Shown here piece after piece: positions 42,761 through 51,777 of a stretch of DNA of 64,000 nt. The stretch covers positions 1-64,000 of IMG/VR virus record IMGVR_UViG_3300010160_002125; one strand, written 5' to 3'. This DNA is from a virus. Every line of letters starts with the position of its first letter. Within the stretch, counting starts at the first letter, position 1. The notes beneath the pieces were generated by a model that had not been told where the DNA came from, ran no database searches, and saw only the letters and a program-made list of their open reading frames with translations. A program made the translations under genes and the position numbers.

Positions 42761-42777
42761 CAAACGGAGCGGTCTAA

Positions 42778-45700
42778 ATGGCTAATGATGCAAATATTAT
42801 AAAGATTAAACGATCAGGTACTAGTGGCGCACCAGCATCGTTAAAACTGGGTGAGTTAGCCTATAGCTATTTGACTGCTAGCGGTAACCCAACTAGCAAT
42901 GGTGGCGACAGGTTATTCATCGGTGCTAACGGTGTTAACGGCGGCACGGGTAATGCCAATGACGTTATTGTTATTGGTGGTAAGTATTTTACAGACCTAC
43001 TAGATCACGAACGTGGTATACTTACAGCTAGCTCTGCATTAATAGTTGACGGTAATAAAAAGTTAGACGAACTTCTAGTTGATGATTTATCACTAAACGG
43101 TAATACTCTAAGTACTACTAGTGGTGACTTAAATGTAATATTATCAGCTAACGGTACTGGTAAGGTACAGATTAATACAGGTGCTAGTAGTTTTACACTA
43201 CCTGCTTCAAGAACAGGCACAACGGGTTATGTACTCACAGCCAACACAGATGGCTCAACAAGCTGGGCGGCAGCGGCAAGCACACTAAGTTTAAAAGCAG
43301 GAACACATACAGGTGATACTGGTACTGATGCTACTCTCAACTTATTAACAGATGATATAGAATTCCGCGGCGATGCTGGTGCAATCACAACAGCACTATC
43401 AAAATCTAGCACACATTATGTAGTAGAAACTAAAGCACGTTTTGCTACTACTAGCGTAACTGGTGTTGCAACATTTGATAGTGATACATTTAGTGTTGGT
43501 ATTATTGGTGATGTTGATGTTAAATCTGGTGGTATTTCAAATACTCAACTGGCAAACTCAACTACATATCTTGGAAGTACACTTCTAACATTAGGCGATG
43601 CTAGCGGAGACAATGACACACTAGCAGGCTTATTAAGCGTAACATTTGATGGATCTACAAGTGGAACATCAGTATTACAGGCCCAAGCCGTTGCTGGAAC
43701 AACTACATTCACCCTACCAACAACTACTGGTACATTAGTTGGCACAGGCGACTCAGGGTCTGTCACTAACACTATGTTGGCTAACAGTACTATCAGTAAT
43801 ATCAGCTTAGGCGACAATCTAGCAGACTTAACTGTAGGTACTAACTTAAATCTAAGCAGTGCAGGTACAACTTACAACGGCGGCACAGCACAAACTATTA
43901 ACTTAGATTCAGCACTAACTGGTATTACAAGCATTAGTGCAAGTGGTGGAACAGGCAACGTTACACTTAACAACGGTACTGACAACTTGGTATTTGATGC
44001 TACGGGACAGCTGGTATTACCTAAGTTTACAATACCAAATACAAGCGGTACAGCAGGACAAGTATTATCGTGGGTCGGTAACGCTGCCAGTTCAGTACTA
44101 GCATGGACCACAGTTAGCACATCATTATCTATCAGTGACGGTACTGCAACAGATACAGTAGCATTATTAACTGATACCTTAACATTTGCAGGCTCTGGTG
44201 CGATTAGCACAGCAGTTACAAATAACCAAGTAGCAATCAGTGTAGCCACAGCAACTAGTTCAGTGCTTGGTGTTGCTAGTTTTGACTCAACAGACTTTAC
44301 AGTTACCACTGGTGCTGTTACAGTTAAAGAAGAAAGAATACAAGATATCATTGGAGCAATGGTTAGCTCCAACAGTGAAAGTAACATCAGCGTTACCTAT
44401 GACGATCCAAACGGCAAGTTAGACTTTAGCGTAGCCACTGCAACAAGTTCAACACTGGGTGTTGCGTCATTTAACACAGCTAGCTTCACAGTAACAGCTG
44501 GTGATGTAACTATCAAGTCAGCTGGTGTTAGTAATGCACAGTTAGCTAATAGCACTATCTACATTGGTACTACACAAGTTACACTAGGTGATGCTAGTGG
44601 TACTACATCTAGCCTAGCAGTTAACATTAGTGGTAAGGCTAGCACAGCAGGTACAGCAGATCAAGTTGCTAACTCGCTAACATTTAGTGATAGTGGTGGC
44701 GTAGCACTAAATGCCACATATAACGGATCAGCCGCAAAGACTATCGACTACAGTTCAGTAGGTGCGGCACCAAAAGCTGGTTCGAGTGACATTGTTACTG
44801 TTGGCACATTAACAAGCGGTAGTATTGGCGCTGGCTTTACTGCCATTGCCAACGCTAGATTGGCCAACAGCAAAGTAACAGTTGGTACAACTGACATTAG
44901 CCTAGGTTCAAGTTCAACTACACTTGCAGGGCTAACACAAGTCGATGTTAATAATATTCGTGTAACTGGCAATACAATCAGCAGTACTAACACAGATGGT
45001 GATATTGTATTTGATCCAAATGGTACTGGTACGATTAATGTTAGCAGTGCTAGAATTACCAACCTGGCTGATCCAACTAGCGCACAAGACGCGGCAACTA
45101 AAGCCTATGTCGATGCTACTCGTTCAGGATTAGATGTTAAAGATTCAGTACGTGCGGCAACAACAGGCAATATTACCCTAACTAATACACAAACAGTTGA
45201 CGGTGTTGCACTGGCAGTTGGTAATCGTGTTCTAGTTAAGAATCAAGATACTGCAAGCGAAAACGGTATTTACGTTGTTGCCAGCGGTGCATGGACCAGA
45301 GCAACTGATGCAGATAATAGTCCAGCAGGCGAAGTCACTAGCGGCATGTTTGCATTTGTTGAACAAGGTACAGTTAACGCTGACAGCGGATGGGTATTAA
45401 CCACAGACGGTGCTATTACACTAGATACAACTGCATTAACATTTGTACAGTTCAGTGGTGCAGGACAGATTACAGCAGGCGATGGGTTAGCTAAAACTGG
45501 TAACACATTATCAGTTAACGTTGCTAACGGTATTGAAATCTCCGGGGATAACGTACAGCTAGCAAGTTCAGTAGCAGGTAATGGTTTAACATACACCAGT
45601 GGTGTACTTGATGTAGTTGGTACTACTGATAGGATTAGCGTAAGTGCTAACGCTATTGACATTAGCACAAACTATGTTGGACAAAACACAATCACTACAC

Positions 45701-45909
45701 TAGGTACTATTGGAACTGGTACTTGGCAGGGCAATGTAGTAACTTACGCTTACGGTGGTACTGGACAATCTACTTATGCTAAAGGTGACTTGTTATACGC
45801 AAGTGCCTCAAACACACTGAGCAAACTAACTGCTGGTACTAACGGGCAGACGCTACAGTTGCAGGATGGTTTACCAGTTTGGGCTGACTTGGACGGCGGT
45901 ACATACTAA
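42778..45909 (+). CDS. long tail fibre protein, 1043 aa
   Basis: Starts with NIIKIKRSGTSGAPASLKLG and GELAYSY, the Mtd-N-like opening shared with the genes at 46706 and 63506. A long Thr/Ser/Ala/Gly-rich repeat region follows, with recurring TLGDAS, ATSSVLGVASF and ANSTI segments. Around 760-910 is the phage fibre module (DAATKAYVDATRSGLDVKDS; VLVKNQDTASENGIYVV). C-terminal YAYGGTGQSTYAKGDLLYAS. It is the largest gene in the window. Receptor binding is inferred. Confidence 0.88.
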   Translation: MANDANIIKIKRSGTSGAPASLKLGELAYSYLTASGNPTSNGGDRLFIGANGVNGGTGNANDVIVIGGKYFTDLLDHERGILTASSALIVDGNKKLDELLVDDLSLNGNTLSTTSGDLNVILSANGTGKVQINTGASSFTLPASRTGTTGYVLTANTDGSTSWAAAASTLSLKAGTHTGDTGTDATLNLLTDDIEFRGDAGAITTALSKSSTHYVVETKARFATTSVTGVATFDSDTFSVGIIGDVDVKSGGISNTQLANSTTYLGSTLLTLGDASGDNDTLAGLLSVTFDGSTSGTSVLQAQAVAGTTTFTLPTTTGTLVGTGDSGSVTNTMLANSTISNISLGDNLADLTVGTNLNLSSAGTTYNGGTAQTINLDSALTGITSISASGGTGNVTLNNGTDNLVFDATGQLVLPKFTIPNTSGTAGQVLSWVGNAASSVLAWTTVSTSLSISDGTATDTVALLTDTLTFAGSGAISTAVTNNQVAISVATATSSVLGVASFDSTDFTVTTGAVTVKEERIQDIIGAMVSSNSESNISVTYDDPNGKLDFSVATATSSTLGVASFNTASFTVTAGDVTIKSAGVSNAQLANSTIYIGTTQVTLGDASGTTSSLAVNISGKASTAGTADQVANSLTFSDSGGVALNATYNGSAAKTIDYSSVGAAPKAGSSDIVTVGTLTSGSIGAGFTAIANARLANSKVTVGTTDISLGSSSTTLAGLTQVDVNNIRVTGNTISSTNTDGDIVFDPNGTGTINVSSARITNLADPTSAQDAATKAYVDATRSGLDVKDSVRAATTGNITLTNTQTVDGVALAVGNRVLVKNQDTASENGIYVVASGAWTRATDADNSPAGEVTSGMFAFVEQGTVNADSGWVLTTDGAITLDTTALTFVQFSGAGQITAGDGLAKTGNTLSVNVANGIEISGDNVQLASSVAGNGLTYTSGVLDVVGTTDRISVSANAIDISTNYVGQNTITTLGTIGTGTWQGNVVTYAYGGTGQSTYAKGDLLYASASNTLSKLTAGTNGQTLQLQDGLPVWADLDGGTY

Positions 45910-46622
45910 TGACGGGACTAGTAATAAACGCAGGCGTAACTATAAACGCCGGAGTAACCTTGAACGGGTTTGCATCTGGCGGTGGTCCAGTAACACTAAC
46001 GTCTGGAACTAGTCTTGGATTCGATGGCACCGGAAGTTTTGTTCAAGTAACCGGTACGACTACAGATTGGATTCTAGTGGATGATTGGTGCATTGAATGG
46101 TGGGAAAAACTTCCAGATGCCGGCAATAATGCGTACCGCGGAGTTATAGCACAAAGTGTTTTTAGTGGTTTAGATATATGGCACAATGCTGGTTTTATAA
46201 ATGTAAGTAATGCACAAATACAATTTTATCAACCAACACCAGGCGCATGGCATCATGTGGCTGTACAAAAAGACGGATCTACCGTTACGGCCTATATCGA
46301 TGGAGTTTCCCAGACATTAACACGTAATGATGGTGGTAGTAGCACATTTACTAATAGTTCACAAAATATAATTATTGGTGATAGAACATTTGACGGTACT
46401 AGCCCAATTAGCCAAAATTTTGTTGGGCAACTTGCCAACATTAGAATTAGTAAAATACACCGTTACTCAGCAACATTCACTCCACCGACCACAGTAGTAA
46501 CAGATTCTAACACTGTATTAGCACTAGATAGCTCTGTAGGATCAAGTGGTATGCTAGACGATGTAAGTCCAAGCAATCATACCATTGCCAATATCGGCGT
46601 TGCATTAACAACAATAACCTAA
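45909..46622 (+). CDS. LamG-like fibre protein, 237 aa
   Basis: TAATG overlap with the long fibre. Contains the LamG pattern WCIEWWEKLPD, PGAWHHVAVQKDGSTVTAYI and FVGQLANIRISKIHRYSA. A carbohydrate-binding concanavalin fold is likely. It may cap the preceding fibre. Confidence 0.8.
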   Translation: MTGLVINAGVTINAGVTLNGFASGGGPVTLTSGTSLGFDGTGSFVQVTGTTTDWILVDDWCIEWWEKLPDAGNNAYRGVIAQSVFSGLDIWHNAGFINVSNAQIQFYQPTPGAWHHVAVQKDGSTVTAYIDGVSQTLTRNDGGSSTFTNSSQNIIIGDRTFDGTSPISQNFVGQLANIRISKIHRYSATFTPPTTVVTDSNTVLALDSSVGSSGMLDDVSPSNHTIANIGVALTTIT

Positions 46623-46634
46623 TCCCTTTAAAAC

Positions 46635-46642
46635 AATAAATA
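46635..46642 (+). promoter_or_regulatory. late-promoter-like AATAAATA
   Basis: Lies before the fibre gene at 46706. The predicted start (about 46648) is the first base of the AGAGTATATACTCT palindrome. Confidence 0.5.
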
Positions 46643-46647
46643 CAGTG

Positions 46648-46686
46648 AGAGTATATACTCTTGTAATAAAACCTCGCTATATAGCG
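46648..46686 (+). promoter_or_regulatory. two perfect palindromes in a leader
   Basis: AGAGTATATACTCT (46648-46661) and CGCTATATAGCG (46675-46686) can form RNA hairpins in the 5' leader of the fibre gene at 46706, ahead of AAAGGGATG. They may protect the mRNA or set translation. Confidence 0.5.
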
Positions 46687-46705
46687 GATTATAAAGGGAT
46701 GCCAC

Positions 46706-47647
46706 ATGGCTACAGCGGCAAATGTCGTTAAACTCAAACGAAGTGCAGTTGCGGGCAGAGTACCAGCAACTACAGACTTAGCACTAGGTGAAATAGCCTT
46801 AAACACCTATGACGGCAGAGTATACCTTAAGAAATCCGTTTCATCAGTAGAAAGTATAGTAACTCTGCAAGCGTTCCCTGCGGGCGGAACTAACGGACAA
46901 ATTTTAACCATTGATAACAATGGAAACTTAATATGGTCAACTAGTAATTACGTAACATCAACTAGTTTAACTAGTACCCTAAGTTCATATGTAACAAATG
47001 CAAGCCTAGGTTCAACATTAAGTAGTTACAATTACATAACTCTTACATCGTTGAGCATGGATACTCCTGGCGCCGCCAGTGGTAATGGTAGTGTAGCATA
47101 CGATAATGCAACAGGTAAGTTTAAGTATACACCTCCCAATTTAAGCAGTTTTATCACAGCCAGTGTAGCCACTTTAAGCAGTTTAACATCAATTGGCTCA
47201 ACAGGGGTAGATACTACAGCCAAAGGCAATTTAATAGTTAATGGGAACTTAAGAGTTGACGGTAACACAACAACGCCCGGAGACATTTTGGTTAATAATA
47301 TCAGTGTAGCTGAAAGTCTAACCAAGGCTGTTTTTTTGTATCAAGACGGAGATTTAACAATCTACACAGGAACTGTAAGATGGTATGCAAGTCAACCGGT
47401 TACTGTAACCAAAATTATAGCAAGATTAGCACGAGCAAGTGATATTGGGGTTACTTTACAAGTTCGCAAAAATGGAACAGTGGTTAAGACTATCAATATA
47501 GACGGAAACTCGCTAAAAACCACTATATCAACTGGATTATTTAATATGGCAGTAGACGATTATCTCACTGTAGATACTACTGCCATTGGCAATGCCAACA
47601 ACACCGGATCAGGATTAAGTGTACAATTCAGCTATTACTATAGCTAA
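46706..47647 (+). CDS. Mtd-N-like tail fibre protein, 313 aa
   Basis: MATAANVVKLKRSAVAGRVP and LALGEIALNTYDGRVYLKK give the Mtd-N-like domain (a known fibre attachment domain). A middle Ser/Thr-rich section leads to a C-terminal beta sandwich (VTVTKIIARLARASDIGVTL). Its own leader with hairpins and late motif suggests strong late expression. Confidence 0.82.
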   Translation: MATAANVVKLKRSAVAGRVPATTDLALGEIALNTYDGRVYLKKSVSSVESIVTLQAFPAGGTNGQILTIDNNGNLIWSTSNYVTSTSLTSTLSSYVTNASLGSTLSSYNYITLTSLSMDTPGAASGNGSVAYDNATGKFKYTPPNLSSFITASVATLSSLTSIGSTGVDTTAKGNLIVNGNLRVDGNTTTPGDILVNNISVAESLTKAVFLYQDGDLTIYTGTVRWYASQPVTVTKIIARLARASDIGVTLQVRKNGTVVKTINIDGNSLKTTISTGLFNMAVDDYLTVDTTAIGNANNTGSGLSVQFSYYYS

Positions 47648-47665
47648 ATATGTAAGCAATAAATA
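47644..47665 (+). promoter_or_regulatory. two late-promoter-like boxes
   Basis: CTAAATA (47644-47650) and AATAAATA (47658-47665) precede the gene at 47687 with AAGGAACG between. Confidence 0.45.
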
Positions 47666-47686
47666 TTCAATATTTAAGGAACGAAC

Positions 47687-48091
47687 ATGTCAGTATTATT
47701 CACACAACGAGGGGAAAAAATAGCTCTTCAAAATCTAGTAAATCAGTCAGCACCTCAAACATTAATTTTGAGACTGTATTCAAATAATAAAACTCCTACA
47801 GAAACGGACGTTGCCAACGACTATACTGAAGTAGTTGGATATGGATATACTAGCACTACGCTAACTCCCAATAACTTTACGTTCGTAGAAGCTATACCAA
47901 CTACTGCAACATATCCCACCATTACCTATACATTTACAGGAGCTGTAGGATACATTTATGGATATTTTGTTACACAAGCAAGTTCAGGAAATTTGATATT
48001 TGCTAATAGATTTACCAATGCTCCAATTCAGATTGCCAATGATGGTGACCAAATTCGCGTTACACTGACCATACAATTACAGAACGCTTAA
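47687..48091 (+). CDS. putative virion protein, 134 aa
   Basis: Beta-rich: RLYSNNKTPTETDVANDYTE, then GYIYGYFVTQASSGNLIFAN. Small tail/fibre-type protein with the pattern seen in T4-like phage fibre clusters. No enzyme motif. Confidence 0.75.
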   Translation: MSVLFTQRGEKIALQNLVNQSAPQTLILRLYSNNKTPTETDVANDYTEVVGYGYTSTTLTPNNFTFVEAIPTTATYPTITYTFTGAVGYIYGYFVTQASSGNLIFANRFTNAPIQIANDGDQIRVTLTIQLQNA

Positions 48092-48095
48092 TAAC

Positions 48096-48461
48096 ATGAC
48101 ACAAGTATCTTCCATACTGCGGGTTGATAGGGTTAGAGAAACATGTACGGCAAGTTCGCCTGGTACATATACTCTAACTGGGGCTACCCTTGGTTATGGA
48201 ACATTTAGTGCAAACGTACCTGATGGTAGTATCATAGAATACGGTGTAACTCAAACAGCTGGAGCTAGTTGGGAAAACGGTGAAGGCGTTTATCATTCAG
48301 CTACTAATACAGTCACTGTCACTACTGTTACCAGTAGTTCAAATGCAGGTAGTCCTATTACATGGACTGGACAAAGCATAACAATTTTTGTGTCATTAAA
48401 TGCTGCCAGCGTGACAGAACTTCAAAATATTTCGTTGGTATATAGTATTATTCTTGGATAA
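48096..48461 (+). CDS. fibre-type module protein, 121 aa
   Basis: RVDRVRETCTASSPGTYTLT and GATLGYGTFSANVPDGSIIEYG match a common phage fibre module (D-R-V-x-E-T..G-T-Y-T-L..G..F..F); WENGEGVYHSATNTV is its second half. Here it stands as its own gene. Confidence 0.78.
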   Translation: MTQVSSILRVDRVRETCTASSPGTYTLTGATLGYGTFSANVPDGSIIEYGVTQTAGASWENGEGVYHSATNTVTVTTVTSSSNAGSPITWTGQSITIFVSLNAASVTELQNISLVYSIILG

Positions 48462-48464
48462 GAT

Positions 48465-49001
48465 ATGATATTAGGAACAGAAGCCATTGGCGTACTTAAT
48501 ATTGGATCGGATCAAGACACCGTTTATGGTCCTGCAAGCTACGACTTTGACGAGAAGGGCAATCTTAAAATCAGTGTTGCTTCAGTATACAACAATGTAT
48601 ATAATGAAACAACTGAATACAACCAAGTAACCAGTGCTAATTTAAAAATAAGCGGTCAATCACAGTGGGGCTTTATCTACACCCAAGAAAGCCTACCAAA
48701 ATTCACAATTTCTGGTACAGGTATTGTTGGTTTCGTATACAACAGGGTCGACACTGCATCACTAAACATATATGCAGATTCTGGGTATACAGCCCTGTAT
48801 AATGATTTCCAACCTACTAGTTTAAAATTATCAGCGCAGAGTTTAATGAATGGTTATACATTCAATGTGCAAGAGTATGATCAACAACCAGTTAAATTAA
48901 AAATATCAGGCACAAGTGTAGATTTCTATCTAAGCGTAGCAGATAGAGGAACAGGTACAGGTACAGGTACTTTGGGTCCTGTACAAATTTGGATAGGGTA
49001 A
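48465..49001 (+). CDS. hypothetical structural protein, 178 aa
   Basis: Repeats of the form LKISGxSxxGFxYxxxxxxxx (ANLKISGQSQWGFIYTQ; SLKLSAQSLMNGYTFN; KLKISGTSVDFYLS) give a beta-solenoid look. Ends GTGTGTGTLG from a small hexamer repeat in the DNA. Probable fibre component. Confidence 0.72.
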   Translation: MILGTEAIGVLNIGSDQDTVYGPASYDFDEKGNLKISVASVYNNVYNETTEYNQVTSANLKISGQSQWGFIYTQESLPKFTISGTGIVGFVYNRVDTASLNIYADSGYTALYNDFQPTSLKLSAQSLMNGYTFNVQEYDQQPVKLKISGTSVDFYLSVADRGTGTGTGTLGPVQIWIG

Positions 49002-49037
49002 TTGATACAGTTGTATACTCACTAATAATAGAATAAA

Positions 49038-49673
49038 ATGTTATCAATAAGTGATAATAAGTTTGATGCAAACGGTTATTGGGACAAGCCAATAGAAAAA
49101 CTGCTTTACCAACCCACAATAGAAGACCTTGATCTATTTGATCAAAACGGTTACGATCTAACACAGCTGGAACAACACTTTGCCTACGGCAATAGAACTA
49201 AACCTAAAAAGCACAGAGATCATTTGCGAGCCCTTAAACAGGATTGGTTTACGCATCTACCAAGAACAGAAGGCGCACATCTTAATCACAGTCTCTTATT
49301 TGAGCGCAAGGGCTATACAGGGGCGGCACTAGAAGAACTTGAGTTCTGGGCTCGTACACTTCCCCTAATCAATAAGGTCATAGCCTTACGTCCCAAGTGG
49401 GGATTAGACTTTTCTATGGACTATGCTGATCGTGAGGGTAATGCTTTTGAAGTCTTACACTGGGAATGGGACAGCTTTGTCTACGAAGAAACTGAGTGTA
49501 TTCGTAAACTTGTAGAACCTGTACTAGCACAAATAGACTGGCACGATGCGGCACAGAATATCCTAGCTAAGAAAGATCAGTGGCATCACTTAGATTTCTT
49601 TGCACAGAGCCGTTGGAAGTGCCGTTACTTTGGCATTCCAGAGGAGCGATTTAAAATGGTTTCTTGGCAATAA
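49038..49673 (+). CDS. hypothetical protein, 211 aa
   Basis: Soluble, acidic, Trp-rich protein (LHWEWDSFVYEETECIRKLV). No motif recognised. It lies at the end of the fibre block and before the secreted nuclease; small conserved phage role likely. Confidence 0.75.
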   Translation: MLSISDNKFDANGYWDKPIEKLLYQPTIEDLDLFDQNGYDLTQLEQHFAYGNRTKPKKHRDHLRALKQDWFTHLPRTEGAHLNHSLLFERKGYTGAALEELEFWARTLPLINKVIALRPKWGLDFSMDYADREGNAFEVLHWEWDSFVYEETECIRKLVEPVLAQIDWHDAAQNILAKKDQWHHLDFFAQSRWKCRYFGIPEERFKMVSWQ

Positions 49674-49676
49674 ATA
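49669..49676 (+). promoter_or_regulatory. late-promoter-like AATAAATA
   Basis: Overlaps the stop codon of the 211-aa gene and precedes the nuclease gene by 24 bases with GAGGT. Confidence 0.35.
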
Positions 49677-49700
49677 GTAGTACTTAAAAGAGGTACTACA

Positions 49701-50519
49701 ATGAAAAGATTATTAGCCTTAGTTCTGCTATTAACAGCAGGACTAGCACAAGCCTGGGAGCAACGAGCTCCACTACCGCCACAAGCCTGCGCCGTTCACA
49801 GCCCATACGGCTTTGCACAAACACAGCGTCCTGCGGCTCCTATTTGCCGTGAAGCATATCTAGTAGCGTATGATGCTCCTGTAAAGATTCCAGTGTACGT
49901 AGCATACACACTACTACCACAGAACGCCTTAGGTTGCTTTCCCCGTACTAACGCTTTTGTTGCTGACCAAAGCCTAGGTGGTACAGGCGCTCGTCCAGAT
50001 GATTATGCTGGCACAGGTTACGACAAAGGTCATGCGGCACCAGACGGAGACCTTAGCTGGTCAGCTATTGTGGAGTATGAAAGTTTTTTAATGACAAACA
50101 TGTATCCACAACACGGTTCTTTAAACAGGGGAATATGGAAGTTGTTAGAGACATCAGTCCGCGGGTGGGCCGTGCAACTGAACCAACCCTTTACTATATA
50201 CGTTGGCGCATTGTATGGCGCTGGTGATGGCGTTATCGGTAATGGAGTTATTGTTCCACATGGTTACTACAAGATTGTAATCAACAATCAAACTAAGCAG
50301 ATTGCTGGTTGGGTATTTCCACATACTAAGCCATATGTTAATCTTGGTAATGACTTAACTGTGTTCCGTAAGCCTGTTGCTGACATTATGAAAGTTGCTG
50401 GTGTGCAATACAAGTTCCCACAAGGCGCTATAGAACTAGCACCTGGACAAGAATGGCCAGTTAACTACGGTGATCTAACCAAAGCCAAACGTGCCAAGTG
50501 TGGCGCCAACGCTGAATAA
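49701..50519 (+). CDS. secreted DNA/RNA non-specific endonuclease (NUC family), 272 aa
   Basis: Signal peptide MKRLLALVLLLTAGLAQA. The active site fits the Serratia-nuclease family: DKGH (108-111, usual DRGH), N133 and Q137 of TNMYPQ, N142, W146 and E150 (NRGIWKLLE). The ending is Cys/Ala. It hydrolyses DNA and RNA outside the cytoplasm; may degrade host or competing DNA, or be host-derived. Confidence 0.9.
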   Translation: MKRLLALVLLLTAGLAQAWEQRAPLPPQACAVHSPYGFAQTQRPAAPICREAYLVAYDAPVKIPVYVAYTLLPQNALGCFPRTNAFVADQSLGGTGARPDDYAGTGYDKGHAAPDGDLSWSAIVEYESFLMTNMYPQHGSLNRGIWKLLETSVRGWAVQLNQPFTIYVGALYGAGDGVIGNGVIVPHGYYKIVINNQTKQIAGWVFPHTKPYVNLGNDLTVFRKPVADIMKVAGVQYKFPQGAIELAPGQEWPVNYGDLTKAKRAKCGANAE

Positions 50520-50520
50520 G

Positions 50521-50829
50521 TTATTGTGAACAGGTACGTGTTCTAGTAATAGAACCGTCCGAATGTTGTGTTTCAGTCCACGGTGTACACGTTTGATTCT
50601 GCCCATATACCGGAGACGAGTATATGATATTAGGCGGTTGTTGAACAACTACTGTGGGCTGATTTGTACGAGCTAACTCATATCCAATGATAGCTCCACC
50701 GACTACAATGGGAACTGACCAACCCCATCCGTATCCTGGATGATGATTGAACCCGCCTCGATGTCCGTGATGTTGTGCCATTGCACTGGCGCTTAGAGTT
50801 AATAATACTACAGCTAATAATCTTTTCAT
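50521..50829 (-). CDS. small exported His/Gly-rich protein, 102 aa
   Basis: Signal peptide MKRLLAVVLLTLSASAMAQ. Then a His-rich run (HHGHRGGFNHHPGYGW), a glycine-zipper-like hydrophobic part (VPIVVGGAIIGYEL) and a C-terminal tail with two cysteines (CTPWTETQH; TCS). Similar exported proteins occur in betaproteobacteria. It converges on the nuclease gene. Confidence 0.75.
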   Translation of the reverse strand: MKRLLAVVLLTLSASAMAQHHGHRGGFNHHPGYGWGWSVPIVVGGAIIGYELARTNQPTVVVQQPPNIIYSSPVYGQNQTCTPWTETQHSDGSITRTRTCSQ

Positions 50830-50847
50830 AGCAGTCTCCTAATATAA

Positions 50848-50853
50848 TATTTA
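50848..50853 (-). promoter_or_regulatory. late-promoter-like TTAAATA
   Basis: Minus strand TAAATA about 18 bases before the ATG at 50829, with AGGAGA between. Confidence 0.35.
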
Positions 50854-50858
50854 ATAAA

Positions 50859-50889
50859 AAAGCCCATAGCACTTTTATGCTTGGGCTTT
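50859..50889 (-). terminator. intrinsic terminator hairpin
   Basis: AAAGCCCA (50859-50866) pairs with TGGGCTTT (50882-50889), with AGCA/TGCT pairing inside; on the minus strand the stem is followed by six T. The stop codon of the leftward gene at 50875 lies in the loop. It ends transcription from the gene at 51271. Confidence 0.7.
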
Positions 50890-51117
50890 TCTATATGCTT
50901 CCATTGCTAGTTCCCTAGCCTTTGCCAATCTAGCCATAACATAGTCACTTAATGGTTCATCATCTTCGTGTACTATTCTTCCAAAGTTTTCAGCTCGTCT
51001 ATTACGACCAAATGTGACCTCATCGTCTATTATGAGGTCATCGTTGTCATCTAAACTACGATTACTTAGCGGCTGGTGCTGGGGTAGCGGCCTTTGCGTC
51101 TTTCTTTGCAGGCTCAC
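50875..51117 (-). CDS. conserved-type phage protein, start unclear, about 80 aa
   Basis: The C-terminal part (DDEVTFGRNRRAENFGRIVH, then LSDYVMARLAKARELAMEAY) is a motif I know from T4-like phages. Upstream, no ATG lies between the end of the overlapping gene at 51062 and this part. I use the in-frame GTG at 51117; other options are an ATG at 51237 (fully overlapping the secreted gene) or +1 frameshifting from AAG-TAA at its end. Confidence 0.5.
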   Translation of the reverse strand: MSLQRKTQRPLPQHQPLSNRSLDDNDDLIIDDEVTFGRNRRAENFGRIVHEDDEPLSDYVMARLAKARELAMEAYRKAQA

Positions 51118-51271
51118 TTTTGGTAGGCTTCTTTTCGTCCTTCTTAACTTCGGCTTTTGCAGGGGCACTTGCTGTTGCGGCTGCTGGTGCAGGAGTTGCT
51201 GGCTTAGCTGGCTCAGCGGCGAATACAGTTGCGGCAAACATTGTTGCGATTAGAGTTGCGATCAATTTCAT
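51062..51271 (-). CDS. small exported Ala/Lys-rich protein, 69 aa
   Basis: Signal peptide MKLIATLIATMFAATVFA; the mature part is almost entirely Ala/Pro/Lys/Glu (PAKPATPAPAAATASAPAKA). AAAAGGAAA precedes the ATG. Such secreted low-complexity proteins are common in Comamonadaceae-like hosts. Its 3' end overlaps the conserved phage gene in another frame. Confidence 0.75.
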   Translation of the reverse strand: MKLIATLIATMFAATVFAAEPAKPATPAPAAATASAPAKAEVKKDEKKPTKSEPAKKDAKAATPAPAAK

Positions 51272-51360
51272 GATATTTCCTTTTTGGTTAAGTAGGAATT
51301 TCTACCCCTACATATATATATAACGCGGTAGCCCATAAATAAGTTTACACATAGCCAAAG

Positions 51361-51388
51361 AAAAAGCACCCGAAGGTGCTTTTCTTTT
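51361..51388 (-). terminator. UUCG-type intrinsic terminator
   Basis: On the minus strand AAGCACC-TTCG-GGTGCTT followed by a T-rich tail: a GC stem with the stable UUCG tetraloop. It ends the 88-aa gene's transcript. Confidence 0.8.
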
Positions 51389-51421
51389 ATAGTAAGGCTA
51401 TGCCCGTATTGTTATTTTATA

Positions 51422-51688
51422 TTATTTCTTTGTGCTTTGATTAACAAAGCCGTACATTTTCTCAGCGGCTTCTAGAACCTTGTCGATTCCTGGAAACTCT
51501 GGCATACCAACTGTGGTAACCAACTTGCCTGTCTTTTCATCTTTGGCAGTTGACATTTCCCAACCTTGGAACTTGTAGCTGTACTCAGCTTGGACAGCAT
51601 CTTTAGCTAATGCTAGGATGTCTGCACGGATTTCGTATCCGTTTTTATTGAACTTAACTTCTGGTAGTTTTGGTGTTTCGAATGACAT
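51422..51688 (-). CDS. conserved-type T4-like phage protein, 88 aa
   Basis: MSFETPKLPEVKFNKNGYEI, KFQGWEMSTAKDEKTGKLV and FPGIDKVLEAAEKMYGFV match a small protein of T4-like phages of unknown role. Own promoter and terminator; GGAG before the ATG. A 5' hairpin is at 51718-51745. Confidence 0.85.
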   Translation of the reverse strand: MSFETPKLPEVKFNKNGYEIRADILALAKDAVQAEYSYKFQGWEMSTAKDEKTGKLVTTVGMPEFPGIDKVLEAAEKMYGFVNQSTKK

Positions 51689-51717
51689 AATAATCTCCTG
51701 TGTGTAATGTCTGTATT

Positions 51718-51745
51718 AACATAGATACTTCTTTTTCTCTATGTT
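51718..51745 (-). promoter_or_regulatory. 5' leader hairpin
   Basis: AACATAGA (51718-51725) and TCTATGTT (51738-51745) are perfect inverted repeats, the expected transcript start (about 51742) falling at its edge, so the mRNA would begin with the hairpin. Confidence 0.5.
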
Positions 51746-51748
51746 ACT

Positions 51749-51777
51749 ATTATATATGCTTTTACGAATAAAAGCAA
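51749..51777 (-). promoter_or_regulatory. sigma70-type promoter, TATAAT -10
   Basis: Minus strand -10 TATAAT (51749-51754) with a weak -35 TTGCTT (51772-51777) at 17 bases. Confidence 0.55.
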
